64,000 nt of DNA from Amycolatopsis mediterranei (GTDB lineage: Bacteria; Actinomycetota; Actinomycetes; Mycobacteriales; Pseudonocardiaceae). Positions 15,842-24,519 of this stretch are shown piece after piece; positions within the stretch are counted from its first letter, which is position 1; each line of letters begins with the position of its first letter. The notes under the pieces are model-generated. The model had not been told where the DNA came from. It did no database searches and saw nothing but the letters and a program-made list of their open reading frames with translations. The position numbers were made by a program, and so were the translations under genes. The stretch covers positions 9,674,366-9,738,365 of the forward strand of contig NZ_CP100416.1 in the NCBI RefSeq assembly GCF_026017845.1, given 5' to 3'.

Positions 15842-16638
15842 GACTCCGGCTCGTACGGCAGCTCGACGACCAGGCACGGCCCGCCGACGAACAGGCCGCC
15901 GTCGACGCCCAGCGCCTTGCCGCCCGCGTACAGGAACGGGCCTTCGATCTGCGTCGGGTGGATGCCCAGCTGGTCGGCGATGACGCTGTGGCCGTGCACG
16001 ATCCGCGAGCCGCCGAGGGCGTCCATCAGCTTCTGGGCGTTTTCCTCGCCGTCCGGGCCGCGGAAGGCGTAGCGCGTCGTCATCCGGCGCCAGACGTCCC
16101 ACCACGCCTCGATGTCGCTGCCCTCGAGGATGTCGCGAGCCGCCTCGTTGATCTCGTCGAGCGACGAGCCCCAGTCGAGGTACTCCAGCGTGTCCGAGTG
16201 CAGCAGCAGGTGGTCGGCGGCGAGCGCGGCCAGCGGGCGCGCGCTCAGCCACTCGATGTGTTCCGGGGTCAGCCGGTCCTGGTCCGACAGCAGGCCGCCG
16301 TTGATCTCCCAGCTGCGGGCGAAGCTGCGCGGGCCGAAGTCGGACGGCACCGGCTCGTCGCCGAAGTGGTACATCCCCAGTGCGAGGATCTCGTGGTTGC
16401 CCAGCAGCGTCTGGACCTGGCCACCGGCCTCGGCCGCCTGCGCTTCGAGCCGCATGACCAGGTCGATCGCCCCGACGCCGTCCGGGCCGCGGTCGACGAA
16501 GTCGCCGAGGAACCACAGCTGGTCCTCGCCGCCGGACCAGTTGTCCTCCTCGTCGACGAGGCCTTCGGATCTCAGCGCGTCGGCGAGTTCGTCACGGTGG
16601 CCGTGGACGTCGCCGACCACGTACGTCGACTTGCTCAT
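15838..16638 (-). CDS. Calcineurin-like metallophosphoesterase
   Basis: A 266-residue cytoplasmic phosphoesterase with the full metal-binding set in order: GDVHG (residues 9-13), GDFVDRGP (about 45-52), GNHE (about 80), a later conserved His (LLLHSD) and GHS (about 214). It resembles the PP1/ApaH-type subgroup that hydrolyses phosphoproteins or dinucleoside polyphosphates; the substrate cannot be chosen here. It lies 37 bp downstream of a HAD-family phosphatase on the same strand, so the two phosphatases may be cotranscribed. Confidence 0.82.
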   Translation of the reverse strand: MSKSTYVVGDVHGHRDELADALRSEGLVDEEDNWSGGEDQLWFLGDFVDRGPDGVGAIDLVMRLEAQAAEAGGQVQTLLGNHEILALGMYHFGDEPVPSDFGPRSFARSWEINGGLLSDQDRLTPEHIEWLSARPLAALAADHLLLHSDTLEYLDWGSSLDEINEAARDILEGSDIEAWWDVWRRMTTRYAFRGPDGEENAQKLMDALGGSRIVHGHSVIADQLGIHPTQIEGPFLYAGGKALGVDGGLFVGGPCLVVELPYEPES

Positions 16639-16675
16639 CCGCTGACGATATGCCCTGTGGCCTCCCGGCTCGCGG

Positions 16676-17470
16676 TCAGCCTTCGCCGAACGGGTCCCCG
16701 GTTCGCCCGATCAGGTCGGCGATCGAGTCGATCACCATGGTGGGCCGGTACGGATAGCGTTCGGCCGACTCCGGGGTGGAGATGCCGGTGAGCACCAGGA
16801 TGGTCTGCAGCCCGGCCTCGATGCCCGAGTGCACGTCGGTGTCCATCCGGTCGCCGATCATCAGCGTCGACTCCGAGTGCGCGCCGAGCCGGCGCAGCGC
16901 CGAGCGCATCATCAGCGGGTTCGGCTTGCCGACGTAGTACGGCGAGCGGCCGGTGGCCTTCTCGATCAGCGCCGCGACCGAGCCGGTGGCCGGCATCGAG
17001 CCCTCCACGCTCGGGCCGGTCGCGTCCGGGTTCGTCGCGATGAACTTCGCGCCGCCCTCGATCAGCCGGATCGCGCGCGTGATGGCGCTGAAGCTGTACG
17101 TGCGGGTCTCGCCCAGCACGACGTAGTCCGGGTCGCGCTCGGTCAGCACGTAACCGACCTCGTGCAGCGCCGTCGTGAGGCCCGCTTCGCCGATGACGTA
17201 GGCCGAGCCGTTCGGCCGCTGCGACGAGAGGAACTTCGCGGTCGCCAGCGCCGAGGTCCAGATCGACTCCTCGGGGATGTCGAGCCCGGTGCGCTCCAGC
17301 CGCGCCCGCAGGTCGCGCGGGGTATAGATCGAGTTGTTCGTCAGCACCAGGAAGTCGATGCCGTTCGCCTTCAGCTCGGCGAGGAACTCGTCGGCCCCCG
17401 GGACGAGGTGCTCCTCCTTCACCAGGACGCCGTCCATGTCGGAGAGGTACGTCCACCGGCGTTCGTTCAT
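16676..17470 (-). CDS. HAD-IIA family phosphatase (NagD-like)
   Basis: A 264-residue phosphatase of the HAD superfamily with a type IIA cap. The nucleophile motif is DMDGV (Asp11, Asp13), motif II is LTNNS (about 43-47), the cap-domain side carries ATNPD, then GKPNPLMM supplies the motif III lysine, and GDRMDTDV (about 206) is motif IV. Typical NagD relatives act on small sugar phosphates or nucleotides. Start: ATG 17470, which is 7 nt downstream of a TAGGTT box read on the minus strand (17483-17478), suggesting a leaderless message; the much longer open frame is not supported. The start is 190 bp from the divergent multicopper oxidase remnant. Confidence 0.85.
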   Translation of the reverse strand: MNERRWTYLSDMDGVLVKEEHLVPGADEFLAELKANGIDFLVLTNNSIYTPRDLRARLERTGLDIPEESIWTSALATAKFLSSQRPNGSAYVIGEAGLTTALHEVGYVLTERDPDYVVLGETRTYSFSAITRAIRLIEGGAKFIATNPDATGPSVEGSMPATGSVAALIEKATGRSPYYVGKPNPLMMRSALRRLGAHSESTLMIGDRMDTDVHSGIEAGLQTILVLTGISTPESAERYPYRPTMVIDSIADLIGRTGDPFGEG

Positions 17471-17660
17471 GGTGCGGAACCTATCACGCGCGCGAGACCC
17501 CTGCGTGATACGCCGAAACGGGCTAGCATCGCAATTGCCGGTATCGCGAGGGGAGTCGCGCGTCCGGTCACCGAGGGGGTTCGGGGGAATACTTTTCGAC
17601 GTCGTCGACGTGCGTGCCGCCGCGCAATTATTCCTGCCCCCGCACCAAAGGGGGAGAACC

Positions 17661-18762
17661 ATGACCGAAATCATCGAGCGCCCGGCGAAAACCGGGCCGA
17701 TCACCGCGCCGAACTGGGGACTCACCAAGTTCCTTGAGCCGCTGCGCATTCCACCCGTGTTGCGGCCGCACAACCGGGAAATGATCACGATTCCGATGAT
17801 CACGATGCAGCAGCGGCTGCACGCGGAATTGCCCGAAAGTACGTTGTGGACATACGCGGGGCATTTTCCGGGTCCGACGATCGAAGTGCGCAGCGGCAAG
17901 CAGCTGCGGATTTCGTGGTCGAACGAAATCGAAGGCGAGTTCCCGCTCGTCGCCGTGCAAGGCCCGATCGGTGACGCGCCGGCGAGCCGGCCCGGCCGCG
18001 AACTGGACAAGCCGGGCTACTCGATCGTCGTGTACCTGGTCCGCGACGACGAGGAAGACGCGCTCGGCCTGCCGCACGGCGACCACGAGATCCCGCTGGT
18101 CATCACCGACCGGAACCTGGACCTCGACCCGGCGACCGGCGCGCTCACCAGGCAGCTGCTCTTCAAGTTCCCGGTTTTCCCGCCGGCCGGCCCGGCGATC
18201 TCGTTCTCGGGCCCGTTCAACCTGGTCAACGGGGTGATCTGGCCGCACCTGGACGTCGACGCGCGGTGGTACCGCTTCCGGCTGCTCAACGCGGCCAACT
18301 CGCGGTTCTCCACGCTCAACCTGGTCGACGAGAACAACGTGCCGGTCAACGACGCCGTCCGCCTGATCGGCACCGACGGCGGCCTGCTGCCCGCGCCGGC
18401 GCCGCTGCACGCCGGCGGGCTGACCGTCGCCCCGGCCGAACGCTTCGAGGACCACGACCACGTCTGGATCGCGCTGCTGCTCAACAAGGCCGGCCACCCG
18501 GAGCTGTGGGACCTCGAGCAGGTCGAGGCCGACCCGGCGGCGAGGGGATCATCCAGGTCCAGGACCCGAACGGCGGCCTGAAGACGTTCCGGCTGATCGG
18601 GCGGATCTTCGACGACACCACCGGCATCTTCATCGACCACGACCGGTGGGCGGTGTGGAACATCCTGCACGTGGCGAACGGCGGCCCGGCGCACCCGACC
18701 CGCCGGCGGTGGCGAAGTTCCACGTCCACCCGGGCGGTGGCCACCACCACGACGCGGCCTGA
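17661..18762 (+). pseudogene. Decayed multicopper oxidase (phenoxazinone synthase-like)
   Basis: A good start (AGGGGGAG before ATG 17661) opens a multicopper oxidase with the recognisable segments YAGHFPGPTIEVRSG, DDEEDALGLP, PLVITDRNLD and GPFNLVNGVIWPHLD. The segments that should hold HLHG and YHDH are missing between about 17960 and 18020, and another stretch is missing after LTVAPAER. A frameshift near 18540 moves the family sequence (DPNGGLKTFRLIGRIFDD) to the next frame. The last copper segment is lost after VANGGPAHP, and a third frame carries the C-terminal end AKFHVHPGGGHHHDAA with its stop at 18760. About 1.1 kb remains, well below family length, and none of the four copper motifs survives, so no active oxidase can be made. 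Confidence 0.85.
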
Positions 18763-18772
18763 CCGGCGTCGG

Positions 18773-19840
18773 CTAGGAGGCCGCGGCCGGGTGGATCGCC
18801 ACGGTCGCGGCCTTCACCGACAGCGTCACCACCGAGCCGAGCTCCAGGGCGAGCTCGGCGACGGCGGCCGGGGTGAGGTCGGCGGTGAGGCCGTGCGCCC
18901 AGCCGTCGCCCTCGGCCCGGACGCGGATCACCGGCCCGTGCGGTTCCAGGGCCGCGACGACGGCGCCGGTCGTGTTGCGCGGGCTGCCGCGGTGCTCGCC
19001 GTCGCGGGCGTAGACGGCGACGGCGTTCGGCGGGAACACCGCCACCGCGGGCTCCCCCGGCACCACGTCGGCCGCCGGGAGCCCGCTGACGACCTCGCCC
19101 GACACCGTCCGCAGCCCTTCGGCGACCGCGGTGCCGGCGACGAGGTTGAGGCCGGCGATCCGCGCGGTGAACGCCGTCCGCGGCGCCGAAAGGACTTCGC
19201 GGGTCGGGCCGCGTTCGACGATCCGGCCGTCGTTCAGCACCGCGACGTGGTCGGCGAGCGCGAGCGCGTCCAGCGGGTCGTGCGTGACGAGCACGGTCGT
19301 CGGCCCGGTCTTGAGCACCCGCCGCAGCAGGCCGCGGATCGCCGGTGCGGCATCGACGTCGAGGGCGGCGAAGGGCTCGTCGAGCAGCAGGAGATCCGGT
19401 TCGGCGGCCAGCGCCCTGGCGATCGCGACGCGCTGGGCCTGGCCACCCGACAGCTGCCCGGGCCGCCGGTCGGCCAGCGGCACGGCGTCGACCTCGGCCA
19501 GCCAGTAGTACGCGCGCTCCCGGGCGGCGCGGCGGCCGGCGCCGGTCGAGCGCGGCGAGAACGCCACGTTGTCCACTGCGGACAGGTGCGGGAAGAGCAG
19601 CGCGTCCTGGGAGAGCAGCCCGATCCCGCGGCGGTGCGGCGGCACGCCGGCCAGCGCGCGCCCGGCCACCGTGATCTCCGCCGACGCCGGCGTGATCAGC
19701 CCGACGAGACAGCCCAGGACCGTCGACTTGCCGGAGCCGTTCGGGCCGAGCAGCGCCAGCACGTGCCCGGCGGGCACGTCGAAGCCGACGTCCAGGTCGA
19801 ACGAGCCGCGCACGGCGGTGATCCGGGCGGCGAGGCTCAC
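18773..19840 (-). CDS. modC: Molybdate ABC transporter ATP-binding protein
   Basis: A 355-residue ATPase. Walker A GPNGSGKST (32-40), ABC signature LSGGQAQRV (about 130), Walker B LLLLDEP, and the switch His in THDPLDAL form the nucleotide domain. From about residue 285 a TOBE-type domain (VSGLPAADVVP ... ALEPHGPVIRVRAEGDG) follows, as in ModC. It powers molybdate (or tungstate) uptake with ModB and ModA. The GTG at 19840 overlaps the modB stop (GTGA); the longer frame upstream is a shadow of modB. It is the last gene of the modA-modB-modC operon, and its stop is 10 bp from the end of the multicopper oxidase remnant. Confidence 0.9.
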   Translation of the reverse strand: MSLAARITAVRGSFDLDVGFDVPAGHVLALLGPNGSGKSTVLGCLVGLITPASAEITVAGRALAGVPPHRRGIGLLSQDALLFPHLSAVDNVAFSPRSTGAGRRAARERAYYWLAEVDAVPLADRRPGQLSGGQAQRVAIARALAAEPDLLLLDEPFAALDVDAAPAIRGLLRRVLKTGPTTVLVTHDPLDALALADHVAVLNDGRIVERGPTREVLSAPRTAFTARIAGLNLVAGTAVAEGLRTVSGEVVSGLPAADVVPGEPAVAVFPPNAVAVYARDGEHRGSPRNTTGAVVAALEPHGPVIRVRAEGDGWAHGLTADLTPAAVAELALELGSVVTLSVKAATVAIHPAAAS

Positions 19841-20604
19841 CGGAGACCGCCTTCCCACGAGCGCGGCCGCGCGACGGCGATGACCACGACCGCCACGACG
19901 ATCAGCAGCAGCGAGAGCGCGACGGCGCTGTCGATGTCCACCTCGGCCTGGGTGTAGACCTCCAGCGGCAGCGTGCGGGTGACGTCTTCGAGGCTGCCGG
20001 CGAAGGTGATCGTGGCGCCGAACTCGCCGAGCGCGCGGGCGAAGCTGAGGACGACGCCGGAGCCGAGCGCGGGCAGCAGCAGCGGCAGCGTGACCCGGCG
20101 GAACACCGTCCACGGGCGCGCGCCGAGCGTCGCGGCGACCTGCTCGTAGCGGTCGCCGGAGCCGCGCAGCGCGCCTTCGAGGCTGACGACCAGGAACGGC
20201 ATCGCGACGAACGTCTGCGCGATGACCACGGCGGCGGTGGTGAACGGCACGGACTCCCCGGTCAGCGTGGTGATCAGCATGCCGAGGAAGCCCTTGCGGC
20301 CGAGCAGGTAGAGCAGAGCGAGACCGCCGACGACCGGCGGCAGGACCAGCGGCAGCAGCACGATCGAGCGCAGCAGCCGGATCCCGTGGAAGCGAGCCCG
20401 CGCGAGCACGACGGCCAGCGGCACCCCGAGCAGCACGCAGGCCAGCGTCGACAGCCCCGCTGTGAGCAGCGACAGCCGCAGCGCGTGCCACGACGACGGC
20501 GTGACGATCAGCGACGGCAGCCGCGTCAGGTTCGAGCGCACCAGCAGCCCGGCGACCGGGAGGACGACGAGGGCCAGCGCGAGCGCCGCCGGTATCCCCA
20601 GCAC
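19837..20604 (-). CDS. modB: Molybdate ABC transporter permease
   Basis: A 255-residue membrane protein with about five or six spans. The cytoplasmic coupling loop carries the binding-protein-dependent signature (EQVAATLGARPWTVFRRVTL), and the ARALGEFGATITFAG segment is typical of ModB/CysT permeases. It forms the channel for molybdate with ModC bound inside and ModA outside. The GTG at 20604 is the first reasonable start in frame; no strong ribosome site is visible, so it may rely on coupling to modA, whose stop is 58 bp upstream. Its stop overlaps modC by four bases. Confidence 0.9.
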   Translation of the reverse strand: MLGIPAALALALVVLPVAGLLVRSNLTRLPSLIVTPSSWHALRLSLLTAGLSTLACVLLGVPLAVVLARARFHGIRLLRSIVLLPLVLPPVVGGLALLYLLGRKGFLGMLITTLTGESVPFTTAAVVIAQTFVAMPFLVVSLEGALRGSGDRYEQVAATLGARPWTVFRRVTLPLLLPALGSGVVLSFARALGEFGATITFAGSLEDVTRTLPLEVYTQAEVDIDSAVALSLLLIVVAVVVIAVARPRSWEGGLR

Positions 20605-20662
20605 CCACGGGACGCGCGAGTGGCCGGCCGGGACGTCGCCCCGCCGGCCACCCGCCGAACGC

Positions 20663-21469
20663 CTACTGCGCAGGACCGAACCCGGCCTTCGTCAGCTCGT
20701 TCTTGCCCTGGGTGCCGAGCACGAACTCCTCGAACTGGTGGGCCAGGTCGGCCTGGCCGCCCTTGACCGCGGCGATCGGGTAGCTGTTGATCGCCTGGGC
20801 CGCCTCGGCGAGATCGACCTTGTCGACCTTGCCCGCGGCCGAGGTCGTGTCGGTGACGTAGACCAGGCCGGCGTCGGCGTCACCGGAGGCGACCTTGTTC
20901 AGCACCTGCTTGACGTCCTGCTCTTCGCTCTTCGGCTTGAGCGTGACGCCGGTGGCCGTCTCGATCTTCTTCGCCGCCGCACCGCACGGCACCTGCGGGG
21001 CGCAGGTGATCACGGTGAGGCCGGCCTTGTTCAGGTCGGCGAAGGACCTGATGTTCTTGGGGTTGCCGGGCGCGACGGCGATGGCGAGCTTGTTGGTCGC
21101 GAAGACCGCCGGCTGGCCGTCGATCACGCCGCCCTGGACGGCTTTGTCCATGTTGGCCTGGTCGGCCGAGGCGAAGACGTCGGCCTTGGCGCCGTTGGTC
21201 AGCTGCTGGACCAGGCCGGACGAGCCCGCGAAGCTGAACTTCACGGTGGTGCCGGCGTGCTGGGCCTCGAACGCCTTGCCGAGCGCGGTGAACGACTCGG
21301 TGAGCGAAGCGGCGGCGAACACGGTCAGCGTGCCGCCACCGGCCTTCCCGGCCCCCTTGGGCGCGGGCGCGGTGACCGACCCGCCGGGCTGCGTGCTGGG
21401 CTCGTCCGAGCTGCTGCACGCGCCCGCGAACAGGGCAACGGCCGCCACGACGAGAGCGAGCTTCTTCAT
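20663..21469 (-). CDS. modA: Molybdate-binding lipoprotein
   Basis: A 268-residue substrate-binding lipoprotein. Signal peptide with lipobox LFAGAC (Cys18), a short Ser/Pro-rich tether, then the ModA domain: LTVFAAASLTESF with the oxyanion-binding serine, FAGSSGLVQQL, ADVFASAD, and the SGDADAGLVYVTD segment. It captures molybdate or tungstate at the outer face of the membrane and delivers it to ModB. The ATG at 21469 overlaps the stop of the upstream HTH-TOBE regulator (ATGA), and GGAAG lies just before it. The regulator and modA-B-C therefore look like one transcript. Confidence 0.9.
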   Translation of the reverse strand: MKKLALVVAAVALFAGACSSSDEPSTQPGGSVTAPAPKGAGKAGGGTLTVFAAASLTESFTALGKAFEAQHAGTTVKFSFAGSSGLVQQLTNGAKADVFASADQANMDKAVQGGVIDGQPAVFATNKLAIAVAPGNPKNIRSFADLNKAGLTVITCAPQVPCGAAAKKIETATGVTLKPKSEEQDVKQVLNKVASGDADAGLVYVTDTTSAAGKVDKVDLAEAAQAINSYPIAAVKGGQADLAHQFEEFVLGTQGKNELTKAGFGPAQ

Positions 21470-21870
21470 CTACTTCCTTCCGGTGTCTCCACCACAACCG
21501 TGGTCGCTTTGACCACCGCGACCGCGAGCACGCCGGGGCGCAGGCCCAGCTCGCGGACGGCTTCCGTACTCATCAGGGACACCACGCGGTGCGCCCCGCA
21601 CTGCAGTTCCACCTGAGCCATCACCTTGTCGGTGATCACCTCGGTGACCAGCCCCACGAACCTATTGCGGGCGGACCGGCCGACCGCGGACGGGTCGTCG
21701 GGCGCGGTGGCCTGCGCCCGGGCGAACCCGGCGAGCTGGGCGCCGTCGACGACCTTGCGGCCGGCGGCGTCGTCGGTGGCGGTCAGCTGCCCCGCACGCA
21801 CCCACCTCCGGACGGTGTCGTCGCTGACGCCGAGCAGGCGCGCGGCCTCGGACAACCGAAATTGCGGCAT
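21466..21870 (-). CDS. Small HTH-TOBE (ModE/Mop-like) molybdate-responsive regulator
   Basis: A 134-residue protein: a MerR/excisionase-type helix-turn-helix at 1-50 (FRLSEAARLLGVSDDTVRRW) and a TOBE/Mop domain at about 68-130 (RNRFVGLVTEVITDKVMAQV ... LGLRPGVLAVAVVKATTV). Mop domains bind molybdate. The arrangement is like a minimal ModE, although classical ModE has a winged helix and usually two Mop units. It is the first gene of the modABC transcript, with its stop inside the modA start, so it probably controls its own operon according to molybdate level (inference). Confidence 0.8.
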   Translation of the reverse strand: MPQFRLSEAARLLGVSDDTVRRWVRAGQLTATDDAAGRKVVDGAQLAGFARAQATAPDDPSAVGRSARNRFVGLVTEVITDKVMAQVELQCGAHRVVSLMSTEAVRELGLRPGVLAVAVVKATTVVVETPEGSR

Positions 21871-21903
21871 GCCGCAGACATTATCTCCGCAGTTGAGGAA
21901 AAG

Positions 21904-22383
21904 CTACGCGGGGCGCGAATTGCCCATGACTTCGGCACGCAGCTCTTCGAGCATGACATTCTGATAACGCTCGATTACTTTTCGCTCCGCCGGGGAGAAC
22001 TGCGCGAGCAGCTCGCGGAGGGTGTCGAAGGCCGACTCGAAGAGCGGCGCGAAGCGTTCGGCCACCCCCGGCACCACCTCGACGAGGACCTTGCGCCGGT
22101 CCTCGGGATCGCGCACGCGGCGGACCAGCCCGACCTTCTCGAGCCGGTCGATGACGCCGGTGACCGCACCGGTGGACAGGCCGGTCAGCCCGGCGATCCG
22201 GCCGGCGGTGAGTGGCCCGCCGGACTGGATGACCAGGTCGAAGGTCTTGTGGTCGGTACCGGACAGGCCCATCCGCTCGGCGATCCTGGCGTGGCGCAGG
22301 ACGGTGAACGTGCTGCTTTGGCGGCCCAATTCCGCGAAGCGGAAGAGTTCCTCTTCGGTGACCGGGTAAGTCTTTTCCGTCAC
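21904..22383 (-). CDS. MarR family regulator
   Basis: A 159-residue winged-helix regulator. The MarR core is complete: recognition region LTAGRIAGLTGLSTGAVTGV (about 58-77), the DRLEKVGLVRRVRDPEDRR wing (about 79-97) and flanking dimerisation helices. MarR proteins usually repress a nearby or divergent gene and respond to small aromatic ligands. It is divergent from moaA with an 80-bp intergenic region, so it may act on moaA or on itself (inference). A weak GTTC-N7-GAAC inverted repeat lies in that region (22397-22411). It is separate from the HTH-TOBE gene, 33 bp further on. Confidence 0.85.
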   Translation of the reverse strand: MTEKTYPVTEEELFRFAELGRQSSTFTVLRHARIAERMGLSGTDHKTFDLVIQSGGPLTAGRIAGLTGLSTGAVTGVIDRLEKVGLVRRVRDPEDRRKVLVEVVPGVAERFAPLFESAFDTLRELLAQFSPAERKVIERYQNVMLEELRAEVMGNSRPA

Positions 22384-22463
22384 GGGCCCTCGTTAGTTCG
22401 TCTACTGAACCACTCACTGCGCAAAGTATCCTAACGGGCCGTTGCGGAGCTACTCTGTGCGTA

Positions 22464-23528
22464 ATGACTGCAGTGGATCTCGGGTTTCCTCGCGTCCCCG
22501 GTACACGAGGATCTTCTCGCGTGCCCCGGCCCGAGAACCCCCATCTCATCGACACCTTCGGCCGGGTGGCCACCGATCTGCGGGTTTCCCTGACGGATCG
22601 GTGCAACCTGCGCTGCACCTACTGCATGCCCGCGGAGGGCCTCGACTGGATGCCGGGCGAGCAAGTGCTGACCGACGACGAGCTGCTCCGGCTGATGCGG
22701 ATCGCCGTCGAAATGCTCGGCGTCACCGACATCCGGCTCACCGGCGGCGAACCGCTGCTGCGGCCGGGCCTCGAGGACCTCGTCGCGCAGATCACGGCGT
22801 TGTCGCCCCGGCCGCGGTTGTCCATGACCACGAACGGGATCGGGCTGGCCCGGCGGGCCGCGGGCCTCGCCGAGGCCGGGCTGAACCGGATCAACGTCTC
22901 GCTCGACACCGTCGACCCCGAGCTGTTCAAGACGATCACCCGGCGCGACCGGCTCTCCCACGTGATCGCGGGTCTGGCCGCGGCGCGGGACGCCGGGATG
23001 GCGCCGGTGAAGGTCAACGCCGTGCTGATCCGCGGGCTCAACGAGACCGAAGCCGTGCCGCTGCTGAAGTTCTGCCTCGACGAGGGCTACCACCTGCGGT
23101 TCATCGAGCAGATGCCGCTGGACGCCCAGCACGGCTGGAACCGCGGCGAGATGATCACCGCGGCCGAGATCCTCGAGAAGCTGGGCACCGCGTTCACCTT
23201 GACGCCGTTCCCCGCCGAGCGGGGTGGCGCGCCGGCCGAGCGCTGGCTGGTCGACGGCGGGCCCGGCGACGTCGGCGTGATCGCGTCGGTGACCCGGCCG
23301 TTCTGCTCGGCCTGCGAGCGGACGCGGCTGACCGCCGACGGCGCGGTGCGCTCCTGCCTGTTCAGCAACGACGAGACGGATCTGCGGTCCCTCGTGCGCG
23401 CGGGCGCGCGCGATGAGGAGGTCGCGGACGCCTGGCGGGCCACCATGTGGGGCAAGCTCGCCGGCCACGAGATCAACGACGCCGGGTTCGCGCAGCCGAT
23501 CCGGCCGATGAGCGCGATCGGCGGTTGA
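22464..23528 (+). CDS. moaA: GTP 3',8-cyclase, molybdenum cofactor biosynthesis
   Basis: A 354-residue radical-SAM enzyme catalysing the first step of molybdopterin synthesis, GTP to 3',8-cyclo-GTP. The first [4Fe-4S] cluster is held by Cys47, Cys51 and Cys54 (CNLRCTYC), and the second by FCSAC near residue 280 and a later Cys (AVRSC). GGEPLL is the SAM-binding motif, and the protein ends in Gly-Gly, required in MoaA. The ATG at 22464 lacks a ribosome site, but a TACTCT box ends 7 nt before it, so the message is probably leaderless. The moaD gene follows after one base. moaC and mogA-moaE are 4 kb further on. Confidence 0.93.
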   Translation: MTAVDLGFPRVPGTRGSSRVPRPENPHLIDTFGRVATDLRVSLTDRCNLRCTYCMPAEGLDWMPGEQVLTDDELLRLMRIAVEMLGVTDIRLTGGEPLLRPGLEDLVAQITALSPRPRLSMTTNGIGLARRAAGLAEAGLNRINVSLDTVDPELFKTITRRDRLSHVIAGLAAARDAGMAPVKVNAVLIRGLNETEAVPLLKFCLDEGYHLRFIEQMPLDAQHGWNRGEMITAAEILEKLGTAFTLTPFPAERGGAPAERWLVDGGPGDVGVIASVTRPFCSACERTRLTADGAVRSCLFSNDETDLRSLVRAGARDEEVADAWRATMWGKLAGHEINDAGFAQPIRPMSAIGG

Positions 23529-23529
23529 G

Positions 23530-23790
23530 GTGGCGACGGTGACCATCGTGGTGCGGTACTTCGCGGCAGCGCGGGCCGCGGCCGGTGTGGAAGAGGAGAA
23601 GGTGCAGCTGGCGGCCGGAGCGTCGGTCGCCGACGCGGTGGCCGAGCTGGCCCGCCTGCACCCGGCCGGCCTGCCGCGCCTGCTGGAGGCGGTCAGCTAC
23701 CTCCTGGACGGCATCGCGGTCCGCGACCTCACCCGCCCCCTGCGCGACGGCGCGGAGCTGGACGTCCTCCCGCCCTTCGCCGGCGGCTGA
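23530..23790 (+). CDS. moaD: MoaD-type molybdopterin synthase sulfur carrier
   Basis: An 86-residue ubiquitin-fold protein with the family C-terminus LPPFAGG. The terminal Gly-Gly is adenylated and thiocarboxylated to give sulfur to molybdopterin synthase. The N-terminus VTIVVRYFAAARAAAGV is the usual first strand and helix. It begins at GTG 23530, one base after the moaA stop, so it is coupled. Its partner subunit MoaE is the C-terminal domain of the fusion protein at 26356-27276. ThiS-type alternatives are unlikely given the moaA context. Confidence 0.88.
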   Translation: MATVTIVVRYFAAARAAAGVEEEKVQLAAGASVADAVAELARLHPAGLPRLLEAVSYLLDGIAVRDLTRPLRDGAELDVLPPFAGG

Positions 23791-23807
23791 CCACCCCGTC
23801 CCCGCAC

Positions 23808-23974
23808 GTACCCCAGCGGACGACACGCGTACCCCGCCGGACGACACGCGTATCTGAGCGGACGACACGGCACTGGTGCCACACCACGGCGTGTCGTCCA
23901 CGCAGGTACGGGTGTCGTCCATCCAAGTACGGGTGTCGTCCATGCAGGTACGCGTGTCGGCCCGTGGGGTACGT
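23808..23974. repeat. Inverted array of seven 21-bp repeats
   Basis: Three consecutive 21-bp units in one orientation (23808-23828, 23829-23849, 23850-23870; consensus GTACCCC-N4-GGACGACACGC) face four units in the other (23891-23911, 23912-23932, 23933-23953, 23954-23974; consensus GTGTCGTCC-N6-GTACG). The period is exactly 21 bp with no spacers. The 20-bp centre (23871-23890) itself holds TGGTG-CCA-CACCA. The invariant part is GGACGACAC/GTGTCGTCC plus GTAC. The final unit has one change in this core (GTGTCGGCC). Neither strand has gene-like composition here. It lies just after moaD. Function unknown: multimeric protein-binding site, a folded RNA, or a mobile repeat. Confidence 0.85.
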
Positions 23975-24519
23975 GGGCCGGGGTGGGTGGCTTGCGCCGA
24001 AGCTTGTAAGCGGGTGGTCCGTTTGGCGGAGGGGTGGGGAGTTCGCCCTTCCGGTAAATCGGCGACCGCTCGGGTACGGCGGCCTACCGCTCGCCGACGG
24101 GCGGTTCGGGCCTCGGCGTGGCGTGTCACTGAATCCGGGTGTTCGCGAGAGGGTGGTCGCGACCGGCCACCACGCCTTCCGGTGACCCGTTTCGCCTGGT
24201 CCGTCGCCCTGCGTCGGCATCGGTGCCCGGGCCAGGCGGTCAGCGACGCTCCGACCGGGTCGGGAAACCCCTCGAACAGGTGGGACTGTTGTGACTCCTG
24301 GGGTCCGTGAGGCAGGATTGTCAAGTCTGGCGCCGCACCCCCGGGGCTCTTAAGATGCGCGCTTCAATCGCGATCCCGAGGGCACGAACGGCCCATTCGC
24401 GACGTGAAACACGTGATGCAAGCCTCACGATCCGTGTTTTATCTCGGGGAGGAAACGGCCAGATAACGGCCCGCTGACCTGCACAAACAGGCATATCGAC
24501 CAGGGTTGCGTGCTGTTAC
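23975..24519. other. Intergenic region without recognised genes
   Basis: About 545 bp between the repeat array and the rpf regulatory region. Several short open frames exist on both strands, but none has a ribosome site with convincing codon use or a family motif. Near 24400 a CGTG-AAA-CACG motif is seen. From about 24480 the base composition falls toward AT, which suits a promoter region for rpf. Confidence 0.5.

Noticed and set aside
23808..23974. CRISPR array
   Set aside because: Units are contiguous 21-bp repeats in two orientations with no spacers and no cas genes.
23697..24220. Peptides with 7-residue periodicity read through the 21-bp repeats on either strand
   Set aside because: The period of 21 is a multiple of three, so any frame gives a periodic peptide. 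No ribosome site, no family, and the frames do not agree with codon bias.
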